NCBI RefSeq assembly: GCF_014648495.1
Contig: NZ_BMRF01000011.1
Location: 124,001 to 188,000 of the forward strand
Length of the DNA stretch: 64,000 nt
Direction: 5' to 3'
DNA from: Actinomadura cremea
GTDB lineage: Bacteria > Actinomycetota > Actinomycetes > Streptosporangiales > Streptosporangiaceae
The position numbers were made by a program, and so were the translations under genes. Under the pieces are notes generated by a model. It saw only the letters and a list, made by a program, of their open reading frames with translations. It searched no databases and was not told the DNA's origin. Below, in pieces: positions 1 to 8,560 of the stretch (position 1 is its first letter; the number at the start of each line of letters is the position of its first letter).

Positions 1-896
1 GAACGCTGGAGCGCTGGGGCCTCGGCTACGACGAGCTCAAGAAGATCAACCCCGGGCTCGTGCTGGCGCGCGTCACCGGCTTCGGGCAGACCGGCCCGTA
101 CTCGCGGCGCCCGGGGTTCGGGACGCTCGCCGAGGCGATGAGCGGGTTCGCCGCCATCACCGGTGAGCCGGACGGCCCGCCGACGCTGCCGCCGTTCGGC
201 CTCGCCGACGGAATCGCCGCCCTGACCACAGCGTATGCGGTGATGACGGCGCTGCGGGCACGGGACGCGTCGGGCGAGGGGCAGGTGATCGACCTGGCCA
301 TCATCGAGCCGATCCTCACCCTGCTCGGCCCGCAGATCATCACCTACGACCAGCTCGGCGAGCTGCAGGCCCGCACCGGCAACCGGTCGCACAACAACGC
401 GCCGCGCAACACCTACCGCACCCGCGACGGCGGCTGGGTCGCGATCTCCACCAGCGCCCAGTCGATCGCCGAGCGGGTGATGCGCCTGGTCGGGCGTCCC
501 GAGTTCATCGACGAGCCGTGGTTCGCGACCGGCGCCGAGCGCGCGAAGCACGCCGACGAGCTGGACGAGGCCGTCGGCTCCTGGATCGCCGCGCGCGACC
601 GCGACGAGGTCGTCCGGGCGTTCGAGGAGGCGGAGGCCGCCGTCGCCCCGATCTACACCGCCGCGGACGTGATGACCGACCCGCAGTTCGACGCGCTCGG
701 CACGATCGCGACCGTCCCCGACGACGAGCTCGGCCCGGTGAAGATGCAGAACGTCCTGTTCCGGATGTCGCGGACCCCGGGCCGGATCGAGTCGGCGGGG
801 CCGCCGCTGGGCGCGCACACCGCCGAGATCCTCGGCCGGTACGGGGTGGGCGAGGCCGAGCTGGACGAACTGCGCGCCAAGGGCGTGATCAGATGA
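1..896 (+). CDS. CaiB/BaiF (class III) CoA-transferase, 5' end cut by the window edge
   Basis: This family moves coenzyme A between carboxylic acids in the cytoplasm, usually activating an acid for catabolism. The open frame runs in from the window edge (codons from base 3), so the N-terminus with the usual catalytic Asp is missing. What remains is about 297 codons of a roughly 400-residue family. Seen: ARVTGFGQTGPY, GFGTLAEAMSG and FGLADGIAAL near the start of the fragment, and the C-terminal pattern with PPLGAHTAEIL that is typical of the family. The stop overlaps the next start by ATGA (893-896), so it is the first visible gene of a four-gene operon. The substrate acid cannot be read from sequence. 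Confidence 0.93.
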   Translation, partial: TLERWGLGYDELKKINPGLVLARVTGFGQTGPYSRRPGFGTLAEAMSGFAAITGEPDGPPTLPPFGLADGIAALTTAYAVMTALRARDASGEGQVIDLAIIEPILTLLGPQIITYDQLGELQARTGNRSHNNAPRNTYRTRDGGWVAISTSAQSIAERVMRLVGRPEFIDEPWFATGAERAKHADELDEAVGSWIAARDRDEVVRAFEEAEAAVAPIYTAADVMTDPQFDALGTIATVPDDELGPVKMQNVLFRMSRTPGRIESAGPPLGAHTAEILGRYGVGEAELDELRAKGVIR

Positions 897-1729
897 TCCC
901 CCGCACGTGGCTGTACGTGCCCGGCGACCGGCCCGACCGCGTCGCCAAGGCCCTCGACTCGGACGCCGACACGGTCGTCCTCGACCTCGAGGACGCCGTC
1001 GCGCCCGCCGCGAAGGCCGACGCGCGCCGCACCGTCCTCGACGTCCTCGCCGGCGCCCGTCCGGCCCACGTGCGGATCAACGCGCCCGCGACCGCCGAGG
1101 GAGACGCGGACGTCAAGGCCCTCGCCGCCTCCCCCGGCGCGCTCGCGGGCGTCCGGATCCCCAAATGCGAGGACCCGGACGAGCTGCGCCGCGTCGCCGA
1201 CGCCCTCGGTACGCCCGTCCTGCCCGTCGTCGAGTCGGCCCTCGGCGTCGAGCGGGCGTTCGCCCTCGCCACCGCGCACCCGCTGGTCGCCGGGATCTCG
1301 CTCGGCGAGGCCGACCTGTCGGCCGACCTGCGGGCGGGCGGCGACGCCCTGGCCTGGCCGCGCTCGCGGATCGTCGTGGCCGCCCGCGCCGCCGGACTGC
1401 CGAGCCCGCCGCAGAGCGTCTGGACCGCCGTCCGCGACCTGGACGGGCTCGCCGCAGACACCCGCGCCGCGCAGCGCGCCGGGTTCTTCGGCCGCTCGGT
1501 GATCCACCCCGCGCAGATCCCCGTCGTGCACGACGCGTGCGCGCCCGCCCCGGCCGACGTCGCCTGGGCGCGCGAGCTGATGGACCGCCTCACCGAGCGC
1601 GGAGACGCCGCCTGGATCGACGCGAACGGACGGTTCGTGGACAAGGCCGTCGTCGAACGCGCCGCCGGGATCCTCGACGCCGCGGCAGCCGCCGCCGGGA
1701 CCGTCCCCAAGGAAGGAAAACGATCATGA
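893..1729 (+). CDS. HpcH/HpaI aldolase / CitE-like acyl-CoA lyase
   Basis: Predicted 278-residue TIM-barrel lyase of the citrate lyase beta-subunit-like family, which cleaves or forms 3-hydroxyacyl-CoA thioesters such as malyl-CoA or citramalyl-CoA with Mg2+. Seen: the family N-terminus RTWLYVPGDRPDR, the strand VVLDLEDAV, and GISLGEADLSADL, which supplies the usual acidic metal ligands. The ATG at 893 overlaps the upstream CoA-transferase stop, and its own stop overlaps the next gene by ATGA. Next to a CoA-transferase this fits a pathway that makes an acyl-CoA and cleaves it to acetyl-CoA plus an oxoacid. The exact substrate is inference. Confidence 0.9.
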   Translation: MIPRTWLYVPGDRPDRVAKALDSDADTVVLDLEDAVAPAAKADARRTVLDVLAGARPAHVRINAPATAEGDADVKALAASPGALAGVRIPKCEDPDELRRVADALGTPVLPVVESALGVERAFALATAHPLVAGISLGEADLSADLRAGGDALAWPRSRIVVAARAAGLPSPPQSVWTAVRDLDGLAADTRAAQRAGFFGRSVIHPAQIPVVHDACAPAPADVAWARELMDRLTERGDAAWIDANGRFVDKAVVERAAGILDAAAAAAGTVPKEGKRS

Positions 1730-2559
1730 GCACCCCCGATCCGCTGCTCGCGGCGGTCGCCGGCGGCGTCCGGCTGATCGAGCTGGGCCACCCGTTCTTC
1801 ACCGGCATGCCCTGCTCGCCGAACCATCCCGGCTTCCGGATGACCCTCATCCGGCGGCACGGCGACATGATGCGCCCGGACGGCGGCTCGGCCGCCAACG
1901 AGATCATCGTGACCGGCGGGCACGTCGGCACCCACATCGACGCGCTGTCGCACGTCAGCCACGACGGCGAGCTGCACGGCGGCATCGACGCGGCGGACGC
2001 GCAGCGCGGCGGCGTCTTCACCAGCCACGGCGCCGAGAACCTGCCCGGCCTGCTGCGCCGCGGCGTGCTGCTGGACGTCGCCGCCGTCCACGGCGTCGAC
2101 GTCCTGCCGCCCGGCTACGGCGTGACCGCCGAGGACCTGGACCTCGCCGCGAAGCGGGCGGGCGCCGAGCCCGGCGCGGGCGACGTCGCGCTGATCCGCA
2201 CCGGATGGGCCCGCAACTTCGGCGACACCACCGCCTACCTGGGCAAGGAGACCGGCGTGCCCGGCGCGACGCCCGGGGCGGCCCGCTGGCTGGCCGAGCG
2301 CGGGATCGCCGCGACCGGCGCCGACACCACCGCCTACGAGCAGATCCCGGAGGGCGCGGGCCACGCCGTCCTGCCCGTCCACCGGATCCTGCTCGTCGAG
2401 TCGGGGATCTTCATCATGGAGCACCTGAACCTGGAGGCCGTCGCCGCCGAAGGACGGCACGAGTTCGTGTTCGTGCTGGCCCCGCTGCGGATCAAGGGCG
2501 GCACCGGCTCCCCCGTCCGGCCGCTCGCGGCGGTGTCCGAGGGAACGGTGCCGGCATGA
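1726..2559 (+). CDS. cyclase family protein (kynurenine-formamidase-like metal hydrolase)
   Basis: A 277-residue member of the cyclase superfamily, metal-dependent hydrolases that include kynurenine formamidase and isatin hydrolase. Seen: the metal-binding signature as GGHVGTHIDALSHVS near residues 65-79, a later TAYEQIP segment and a C-terminal FVLAPLRIKGGTGSPVRP that is typical of the family. No signal peptide is visible, so it is probably cytoplasmic. It overlaps both neighbours by four bases and is translationally coupled to the lyase and the PrpD-like gene. No tryptophan-degradation gene is nearby, so kynurenine is an unlikely substrate; a lactone or amide in the same organic-acid pathway is more plausible. 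Confidence 0.85.
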   Translation: MSTPDPLLAAVAGGVRLIELGHPFFTGMPCSPNHPGFRMTLIRRHGDMMRPDGGSAANEIIVTGGHVGTHIDALSHVSHDGELHGGIDAADAQRGGVFTSHGAENLPGLLRRGVLLDVAAVHGVDVLPPGYGVTAEDLDLAAKRAGAEPGAGDVALIRTGWARNFGDTTAYLGKETGVPGATPGAARWLAERGIAATGADTTAYEQIPEGAGHAVLPVHRILLVESGIFIMEHLNLEAVAAEGRHEFVFVLAPLRIKGGTGSPVRPLAAVSEGTVPA

Positions 2560-3983
2560 CCGCGACGCAGTCCGAGACCCGGGCGGAGCCGACGCCCGTC
2601 CAGCGGCTCGCCGCCCTCGCCGACCGGGTGCGGGCCGAGGGCCTGCCCGCCGACCTGCGCGACGACGCGGCCCGCCGCGTCCTGGACGCGCTCGGCAACA
2701 GCCTCGCCGCCACCGGGGAACCGCCGGCCCGCGCCGTGGGGGCGCTCGTCGCCGAATGGGGCGGCGCGGGCCGGGCCACCGGGATCGGCACCGCCGCCCG
2801 GCTGCCCGAGCCGAACGCCGCGCTGCTGAACGGCACCCTCGCGCACTCCCTCGACTTCGACGACACGCACCTGCCGTCGGTGCTGCACCCGTCGGCGTCC
2901 GTCGTGCCCGCCGCGCTCGCCGCCGCCGAGGCGCACGGCGCGTCCGGCGCACGGCTGCTCGACGCGGTCGCCGTCGGCATCGAGATCACCGTCCGGATCG
3001 GCATGGCCGGGTACGACCGCGCCCTCGGCAACTCGGTGTTCTTCGAGCGCGGCCAGCACGCCACCGCCATCTGCGGGGCCGTCGGCGCCGCCGCGTCCGC
3101 CGCGATGCTGGCCGGCCTGGACGCCGCCGGGATCGCCGACGCCATGGGCATCGCCGCCAGCATGGGCTCGGGGATCCTGGAGGCCAACCGCACCGGCGGC
3201 ACCGTCAAGCGGGTCCACTGCGGCTGGGCCGCGCACGCCGCCGTCACCGCCGCCGGGCTCGCCCGCGTCGGCCTCACCGGCCCGCCGACCGTCCTGGAGG
3301 GACGGTTCGGGCTGCTGCAGGCGTTCTGCGGCGACCAGGTCGACCTCGGCGCGCTCACCGACCGGCTCGGCGAGCACTGGGAACTGCCGGGGATCTTCTT
3401 CAAGCCGTACCCGTGCAACCACTTCACCCACGCGGGCGTCGACGCCGCGCTGGCGCTGCGGGCCCGCGGGCTCGACCCGGCCGACGTCGAGGACATCGAG
3501 CTGGGCGCCCCGACCCCGGTGCTCCGCACGATCGGCGAACCCCACGAGGACAAGATCCGTCCGAAGTCGGGATACCACGCGGCGTTCTCCGGCCCGTACA
3601 CCGTCGCGGCGGCGCTGCTCGGCGGCGGCGGGCTCGGCGTGTTCCACGAGGACTTCACCGACGAGGCCGCCGCCGACCCGGCCCGGCTCGCGCTCGCCGC
3701 GAAGGTCCGCTGCGTCCCCGACCCGCGCTGCGACGAGATCTTCCCGCACCAGTTCCCGGCCGTGCTGCGCGTCCGCACCCGCGGCGGCGCCGTCCTGGAG
3801 GAGCGCGTCGACGCCAACCGCGGCGGCCCCGGCAACCCGCTGTCGGCCGACGAACTGGCGACGAAGTTCCGGTTGAACGCGGCCCGGAGCGTCCCCGCCG
3901 ACCGCGCCGACCGCATCACCGATCTCGTCTACGGGCTCGCCCGCCTCGACGACCTCACCCCGCTGACGTCACTGCTGGCCTGA
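2556..3983 (+). CDS. MmgE/PrpD family protein
   Basis: A 475-residue member of the MmgE/PrpD family, which contains 2-methylcitrate dehydratase and cis-aconitate decarboxylase. Seen: LNGTLAHSLDFDDTH near residue 90, an Ala-rich helical core, KRVHCGWAAHAAVTAA, the lid segment FFKPYPCNHFTHAGVDAAL and the C-terminal GGPGNPLSADELATKF. The length matches the family. It is the last gene of the operon; its 3' end overlaps the convergent acetyltransferase gene by 29 bases. No methylcitrate synthase or methylisocitrate lyase is visible, so a propionate role is not supported. A decarboxylase or dehydratase acting with the upstream CoA-transferase and lyase is possible. Confidence 0.88.
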   Translation: MTATQSETRAEPTPVQRLAALADRVRAEGLPADLRDDAARRVLDALGNSLAATGEPPARAVGALVAEWGGAGRATGIGTAARLPEPNAALLNGTLAHSLDFDDTHLPSVLHPSASVVPAALAAAEAHGASGARLLDAVAVGIEITVRIGMAGYDRALGNSVFFERGQHATAICGAVGAAASAAMLAGLDAAGIADAMGIAASMGSGILEANRTGGTVKRVHCGWAAHAAVTAAGLARVGLTGPPTVLEGRFGLLQAFCGDQVDLGALTDRLGEHWELPGIFFKPYPCNHFTHAGVDAALALRARGLDPADVEDIELGAPTPVLRTIGEPHEDKIRPKSGYHAAFSGPYTVAAALLGGGGLGVFHEDFTDEAAADPARLALAAKVRCVPDPRCDEIFPHQFPAVLRVRTRGGAVLEERVDANRGGPGNPLSADELATKFRLNAARSVPADRADRITDLVYGLARLDDLTPLTSLLA

Positions 3984-4542
3984 CCGGGCGGACGGCGTCC
4001 ACGCCGTCCGCCGGGAGCCGTGCGGCGGTCCAGCCGGACCGGTCGGCCGCGTAGAACGACGCGCCGTCCGGCCCGGCCGGGCCGTCCGGAACCGGACGCA
4101 TCCCGAGCCGCTCGGCGACCCGCATCGACACGGCGCTGTCCGGATCGATCTCCGCGGCGACCCGCCGCAGGCCCACCACGCCGAACGCGTAGTCCAGCAC
4201 CGCGCGGGACGCCTCGGCGGCCAGGCCCGCGCCCCAGCTCTCCGGTTCCAGGCTGTAGACGATCTCGACGCCGCCGCCCGGCCCGTCCCGGCCGGTCAGC
4301 CCCGCGACGCCGATCAGCGGTTCCTCGGCACCGGGCCGCAGCGTCCACAGCCCGTACCCGAGCGACGCGAAGTCCCGCCGGCTCGCCGCGATGATCTCGG
4401 TGACCTGCACGGCCGACACCGCCGCGTCGCCGAACAGGTGGCAGCGGACCGGCGGGCGCGTCCAGTGCGCCAGCAGCGGCCGGTGGTCGCGCATGCTGAC
4501 CGGGCGCAGCGCGAGCCGCTCGGTGCGCAGCAGCTCACGCAT
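3955..4542 (-). CDS. GNAT family N-acetyltransferase (RimJ/RimL type)
   Basis: A 195-residue acetyltransferase that should transfer acetyl from acetyl-CoA to an amine. Seen: the N-terminal RTERLALRPVSMRDHRPLLAHW typical of the RimJ/RimL subgroup, a central hydrophobic strand with EPLIGVAGL, and the motif-A region ESWGAGLAAEASRAVLDYAF followed by AEIDPDSAVSMRVAERLGM. The substrate is unknown. Its start overlaps the stop of the upstream carboxymuconolactone decarboxylase-family gene by eight bases, so the two are probably co-translated. Its 3' end overlaps the convergent PrpD-like gene. Confidence 0.86.
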   Translation of the reverse strand: MRELLRTERLALRPVSMRDHRPLLAHWTRPPVRCHLFGDAAVSAVQVTEIIAASRRDFASLGYGLWTLRPGAEEPLIGVAGLTGRDGPGGGVEIVYSLEPESWGAGLAAEASRAVLDYAFGVVGLRRVAAEIDPDSAVSMRVAERLGMRPVPDGPAGPDGASFYAADRSGWTAARLPADGVDAVRPVRPAVTSAG

Positions 4543-5212
4543 CGCCGTCCCCGTCCCGCGGCCACTCCGGCGCGGGCTCCCCCTCGGGCACCCCCACCCG
4601 GAACACCCGCAGCTGCATCGCCAGCGCCGTGTAGTACCCGACGAGCGTGACCAGCTCGACCACCGCGGAGCGGCCGAGCGTCGCGACCGCCTCCGCGTAC
4701 ACCGCGTCGCCGAGGTCCCGCTCGGCGGTCAGCTGCCGGACCGCCTCGTACACCACGCGCTCGCGGACATCGCCGAACATCGGCGCGCGGCCCGCGCGCA
4801 GGGCGTCCATCTCCTCCTGCTCCAGGCCCGCCCGCAGCCCGATCCGCTCGTGCGCGTACCACTCGAAGTCCGAGCGTAGGTACGCCGCGACGACCAGCGT
4901 CGCGATCTCCCGCTCCCGCTTCGTGAACGCCGTGCGGAACCGCAGCGCGGCGCCGAGGTCCTGCAGGGGCAGCCCGACCGACGGGCTGTACAGCATCGCG
5001 TTGAACGGGCCGAGCAGCCGCCCGTCGGCGTCGGTCATGCGGAACGCGGGCGCCCGGCCGGACCGCGGCCCGCCCGTCACCGCCTCGTACACGGCCCGCT
5101 GCTCGTCGGCGAGGGCGCCGGGCGACAGCAGGGGAAGCCGCGGCGCGGACGGTTCGCGGCGCTGCTGGTCGTCAACGTGCTCACCGCTCACGGGGTCGAT
5201 CACGTACCGCAC
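4535..5212 (-). CDS. carboxymuconolactone decarboxylase-family protein
   Basis: About 225 residues of the CMD/AhpD-like all-helical fold. Seen: GPFNAMLYSPSVGLPLQDLGAALRF, then a helix with FTKREREIATLVVAAYLRSDFEWYAHE and GLEQEEMDALRAG. The redox CxxC of AhpD is absent (EWYAHE stands in that helix), so a peroxidase partner role is unlikely and the chemistry is unknown. The start is uncertain: GTG at 5212 or 5203 both remove a low-complexity upstream extension, and neither has a strong ribosome site. It is divergent from the methyltransferase gene and overlaps the GNAT gene downstream. Confidence 0.82.
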   Translation of the reverse strand: MRYVIDPVSGEHVDDQQRREPSAPRLPLLSPGALADEQRAVYEAVTGGPRSGRAPAFRMTDADGRLLGPFNAMLYSPSVGLPLQDLGAALRFRTAFTKREREIATLVVAAYLRSDFEWYAHERIGLRAGLEQEEMDALRAGRAPMFGDVRERVVYEAVRQLTAERDLGDAVYAEAVATLGRSAVVELVTLVGYYTALAMQLRVFRVGVPEGEPAPEWPRDGDGDA

Positions 5213-5318
5213 GGTAGGCGGTCGGCGCGGGCCGCTCAAGACCCGTCCGGAATATGGAACCGTACCTCCGTCCGGGCCGGTGGGCCGCCGCGGTGGCCCG
5301 CGCTGGGAGGATGGCCCG

Positions 5319-6116
5319 GTGACCGGCATCTACGACGACCCGTGGGCCTACGAACTGGCGTGCTCGTTCCGCGACGTGCCCCCGGAGATCGACGTGCTGC
5401 TGGCCTGGTGCGCCCGGCACCGCGCCCCGGACGCCGCACCCGTCCGGACCGTCCTGGAGCTGGCCGCCGGACCCGCCGAGCACGCCCGCGAGTTCGCCCG
5501 CCGCGGCCTCACCGCGACCGCCCTCGACCTGAACGCCGCGATGTGCGGGTACGCGGCGAAGTCCGCCGAACGCGACGGGGTCGCCCTGGAGGTCGTCCGG
5601 GACGACATGACCGCGTTCGACCTGGGCCGCCGGTTCGACCTCGTCGTCACCATGCTCGACTCCACCTCGCACCTGATGACCCTCGACGCGTTCGTCGCCC
5701 ACCTGCGCCGCGTCGCGGCCCACCTGGCGCCCGGCGGCCTGTACATCCTCGAGATGTCGCACCCCCGGGACCGGCTCGGCGACGACGAACCGAGCGTCGG
5801 CACGGCCTGGACGGTCGAGCGCGACGGGGTGCGCGCGTCCGTCCGGTGGGGCGAGCCCGGCGACCGGCTCGACCCCGTCACCCAGATCGCCGACGACCGC
5901 GTCACGATGACGATCAACGAGCCCGGCGGGACCCGCACCGTCCGCGACGTCGTCCCCTACCGGTTCTGGACCGCCGGTGAACTCGACGCGGCGATCCGCC
6001 TGGCGGGGCTGACGGCGGTCGCGCGGTACGGCGACTTCGGGGACGGTGCGGACGCGGTCGCCCTCACCGCCCCCGAGGCCTGGCGCATGATCACGGTTGT
6101 GACCGCGCGCCCCTGA
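5319..6116 (+). CDS. class I SAM-dependent methyltransferase
   Basis: A 265-residue predicted methyltransferase with a Rossmann fold. Seen: motif I as VLELAAGPAEHAREFA near residues 46-61, an acidic strand end in ATALDLNAAM, the VVRDDMTAFDL segment, and the motif DLVVTMLDSTSHLM with the post-motif APGGLYILEMSHP. The GTG at 5319 is chosen because GGGAGG lies nine bases upstream; the nearer ATG at 5311 stops after three codons. The acceptor substrate cannot be inferred. It is a single gene, divergent from the CMD-family gene, with a hairpin terminator just downstream. Confidence 0.84.
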   Translation: MTGIYDDPWAYELACSFRDVPPEIDVLLAWCARHRAPDAAPVRTVLELAAGPAEHAREFARRGLTATALDLNAAMCGYAAKSAERDGVALEVVRDDMTAFDLGRRFDLVVTMLDSTSHLMTLDAFVAHLRRVAAHLAPGGLYILEMSHPRDRLGDDEPSVGTAWTVERDGVRASVRWGEPGDRLDPVTQIADDRVTMTINEPGGTRTVRDVVPYRFWTAGELDAAIRLAGLTAVARYGDFGDGADAVALTAPEAWRMITVVTARP

Positions 6117-6123
6117 CGGGCGT

Positions 6124-6145
6124 GTGCGGGGGCCGCCCCCCGCAC
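6124..6145. terminator. bidirectional hairpin terminator between methyltransferase and glyA
   Basis: A perfect 9-bp inverted repeat (6124-6132 with 6137-6145, GTGCGGGGG paired with CCCCCGCAC) around a 4-base loop lies between the two convergent stop codons at 6116 and 6154. No U-tract is present, as is common in high-GC actinomycetes. Confidence 0.7.
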
Positions 6146-6153
6146 CGGGGCGC

Positions 6154-7425
6154 CTAGCTCGCGGGCTCCCAGCCGGGCATCGGGTAGCCGGCGAGCAGCT
6201 CGCGGATCTCGGCCGCGACCCGGTCGAGGACCGTGTCGTCGTCCTTCGCCGCGGCCCGCACGACCTCGTCGATCCACGCCGCGACCTGCGGCATCCGCTC
6301 CTCGGTCAGCCCCCGGGTGGTGATCGCGGCGGTGCCGAGGCGCAGCCCCGACGGGTCGAACGGCTTGCGCGGGTCGAACGGGACGGCGTTGTGGTTCAGC
6401 TCGATGCCCGCCCGGTCGAGGGCCTTCGCGGCGGGCTTGCCCGCGACGCCCTTGTTCGTCAGGTCGATCAGGATCAGGTGGTTGTCGGTACCGCCCGAGA
6501 CCAGGTCGTACCCGCGCTCGACCAGCGCCCCGGCGAGCGCCCGCGCGTTCGCGACGACCTGCCGCGCGTACCCGGCGAAGCCGGGCTGCGCGGCCTCCCG
6601 CAGCGCGACCGCGATCGCGGCCGTCGTGTGGTTGTGCGGGCCGCCCTGCAGGCCGGGGAAGACGGCCTTGTCGACCGCCTTCGCGTGCTCGGCCGTCGAC
6701 ATGATCATCGCGCCGCGCGGGCCGCGCAGCGTCTTGTGCGTGGTCGTGGTGATCACGTCGGCGTGCCCCACCGGCGACGGGTGGGCGCCGCCCGCGATCA
6801 GCCCCGCGATGTGCGCGACGTCCGCCGCCAGCACCGCGCCGGTCTCCCGGGCGATCTCGGCGAACGCCGGGAAGTCGATCGTCCGGGGCACGGCCGTCCC
6901 GCCGCACCAGATCAGCTTCGGACGCTCCTTCAGCGCGAGCTCGCGCACCCGGTCCATGTCGATCCGCCCGGTGTCGGCGCGCACCTCGTACCGGACGGGC
7001 CGGAACCAGGCACCGGTCGCCGACACCGACCAGCCGTGCGTCAGGTGGCCGCCCATCGGCAGCGACAGGCCCATCACCGTGTCGCCCGGCCGCAGGAACG
7101 CCATGTACACCGCGAGGTTCGCGGGCGACCCGGAGTACGGCTGGACGTTCGCGTGCTCGACCCCGAACAGGGACTTCGCCCGGTCGATCGCCAGCGTCTC
7201 CAGCGGGTCGACGTTCTGCTGGCCCTCGTAGTAGCGGCGGCCCGCGTAGCCCTCGGAGTACTTGTTCGTCAGGACGGTCCCGGTCGCCTCCAGAACCGCG
7301 GGCGACACGTAGTTCTCGGACGCGATCAGCCGGATCTTCTCGAACTGCCGGCGCGCCTCGTCCTCGACGAGCCGGGCGATGTCGGGGTCGCTGCCGCGCA
7401 GGTGCGGTACGGCGGGTGCGTGCAT
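6154..7425 (-). CDS. glyA: serine hydroxymethyltransferase
   Basis: A 423-residue PLP enzyme that interconverts serine plus tetrahydrofolate with glycine plus 5,10-methylene-THF. Seen: EKIRLIASENYVSPAV near residue 30, NKYSEGYAGRRYYEG at 54-68, the PLP lysine in TTTTHKTLRGPRGAM (Lys 231), and the C-terminal GLRLGTAAITTRG. ATG 7425 is chosen over an upstream start at 7485 because GGAG sits six bases before it and the extra N-terminus is low-complexity. Where many homologues have SAYPR before the IDF strand, this one reads TAVPR. It is monocistronic. Functionally it pairs with the glycine-cleavage gene gcvP at 40.2-43.0 kb. Confidence 0.97.
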   Translation of the reverse strand: MHAPAVPHLRGSDPDIARLVEDEARRQFEKIRLIASENYVSPAVLEATGTVLTNKYSEGYAGRRYYEGQQNVDPLETLAIDRAKSLFGVEHANVQPYSGSPANLAVYMAFLRPGDTVMGLSLPMGGHLTHGWSVSATGAWFRPVRYEVRADTGRIDMDRVRELALKERPKLIWCGGTAVPRTIDFPAFAEIARETGAVLAADVAHIAGLIAGGAHPSPVGHADVITTTTHKTLRGPRGAMIMSTAEHAKAVDKAVFPGLQGGPHNHTTAAIAVALREAAQPGFAGYARQVVANARALAGALVERGYDLVSGGTDNHLILIDLTNKGVAGKPAAKALDRAGIELNHNAVPFDPRKPFDPSGLRLGTAAITTRGLTEERMPQVAAWIDEVVRAAAKDDDTVLDRVAAEIRELLAGYPMPGWEPAS

Positions 7426-7505
7426 GTCGGTCTCCGCGCTGTCGGCCGGGGCGGCAGGGCGCCCCGGTGAAGGGGGCCCGTACACCCAGGCGCGCGGTGC
7501 TCGGA

Positions 7506-8432
7506 CTAGAGTCGCTCCCCGGTGGTCTGCTCCACCTTGACTGCGCCAGTCGCGTGGACGCCATCATAGCGACCGGCCCGGCGCCGCGGCACCGACACCA
7601 CCGCGAGCCCGCCGAGCAGCAGCGCCGTCCCCGCGACCACCGGGACCGGCATGGGCTCGCCCAGGACGAGCACCGCGAGGACGACCGCGACCAGCGGCTC
7701 GACGAGGCTCAGGGTCCCGGCGGTCGCGCCGCTGACCCGTCCGAGCCCCGTCACGAAGCACATGTAGGCCACCGCGGTCGCCGCGACGCCCAGCCAGCCG
7801 ACCAGCGCGGCCCCGCGCGGCTCGGCGAGCGCCGGCAGGGCGGCGACCGTCCAGGGCAGCAGCACGGCCCCGCCGGCCACCAGCGTCACCGACACGGCCG
7901 CCGCCATGCCGACGCCCCGCCCGGTCAGCTGCTTGGCCGCGACCGTGTAGACGCCGAAGCAGCACCCGGCGACCAGGCTCAGCGCGACGCCCGCCGGGTC
8001 CACGCGGACGTCCCCGCCCGGCACCGCCAGCAGCGCGACCCCGCCCACCGCGCACGCCGTCCCGGCCCACCACCGGGGCCCCGGGCGGACCCCGAACGCC
8101 ACCCGCTCGCACACTCCCGTCGACACCGGCACCAGCCCGAACACCACGGCCGTCGCGACGGCCGCGCCGGTGCGGTCGACGGCGCTGAAGAACGCCGCCT
8201 GGAACGTTCCGGTCGCCGCGGCGGCCGCGAGCACGGGCCGCCACGCGTCCCGCAGTCCCCGGAAGGACCCGCGGTCCAGCGCGAGCGCGGCGACCGCGAG
8301 GATCGCCCCGCCCGCCAGGATCCGCGCTCCCCCGACCGCGACGGGGCTCGCGTGCGTCGCCGCCATGACCTGCGCGGGCCCCACCGTTCCCCACAGGACG
8401 CCCGCGGCCAGCACCGGCAGCGTCCCGGACAT
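7506..8432 (-). CDS. EamA/DMT-family transporter
   Basis: A 308-residue inner-membrane protein with about ten hydrophobic segments in two EamA repeats. The first begins LPVLAAGVLWGTVGPAQVM and the second ALSLVAGCCFGVYTVAAKQL. It ends in a conserved pattern with SLVEPLVAVVLAVLVLGE and a basic Arg-rich tail. DMT proteins usually export amino acids or other small metabolites. ATG 8432 is favoured because GGTGGA lies about six bases upstream; an alternative ATG is at 8450. The Lrp-type regulator gene lies 128 bases upstream on the same strand, the usual arrangement for amino-acid exporters controlled by Lrp/AsnC proteins. Confidence 0.87.
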   Translation of the reverse strand: MSGTLPVLAAGVLWGTVGPAQVMAATHASPVAVGGARILAGGAILAVAALALDRGSFRGLRDAWRPVLAAAAATGTFQAAFFSAVDRTGAAVATAVVFGLVPVSTGVCERVAFGVRPGPRWWAGTACAVGGVALLAVPGGDVRVDPAGVALSLVAGCCFGVYTVAAKQLTGRGVGMAAAVSVTLVAGGAVLLPWTVAALPALAEPRGAALVGWLGVAATAVAYMCFVTGLGRVSGATAGTLSLVEPLVAVVLAVLVLGEPMPVPVVAGTALLLGGLAVVSVPRRRAGRYDGVHATGAVKVEQTTGERL

Positions 8433-8560
8433 GTCATTCCACCGGTACATGCGGACGACGCTAGAAGGACGTACGGCGATCGAGCGTCGGCATCGTCCGG
8501 TAGTTCGGTCTGCGACGAACCATCCGTCATATCGTCGGCCGCAGTGGCCCGGACGGGCGA

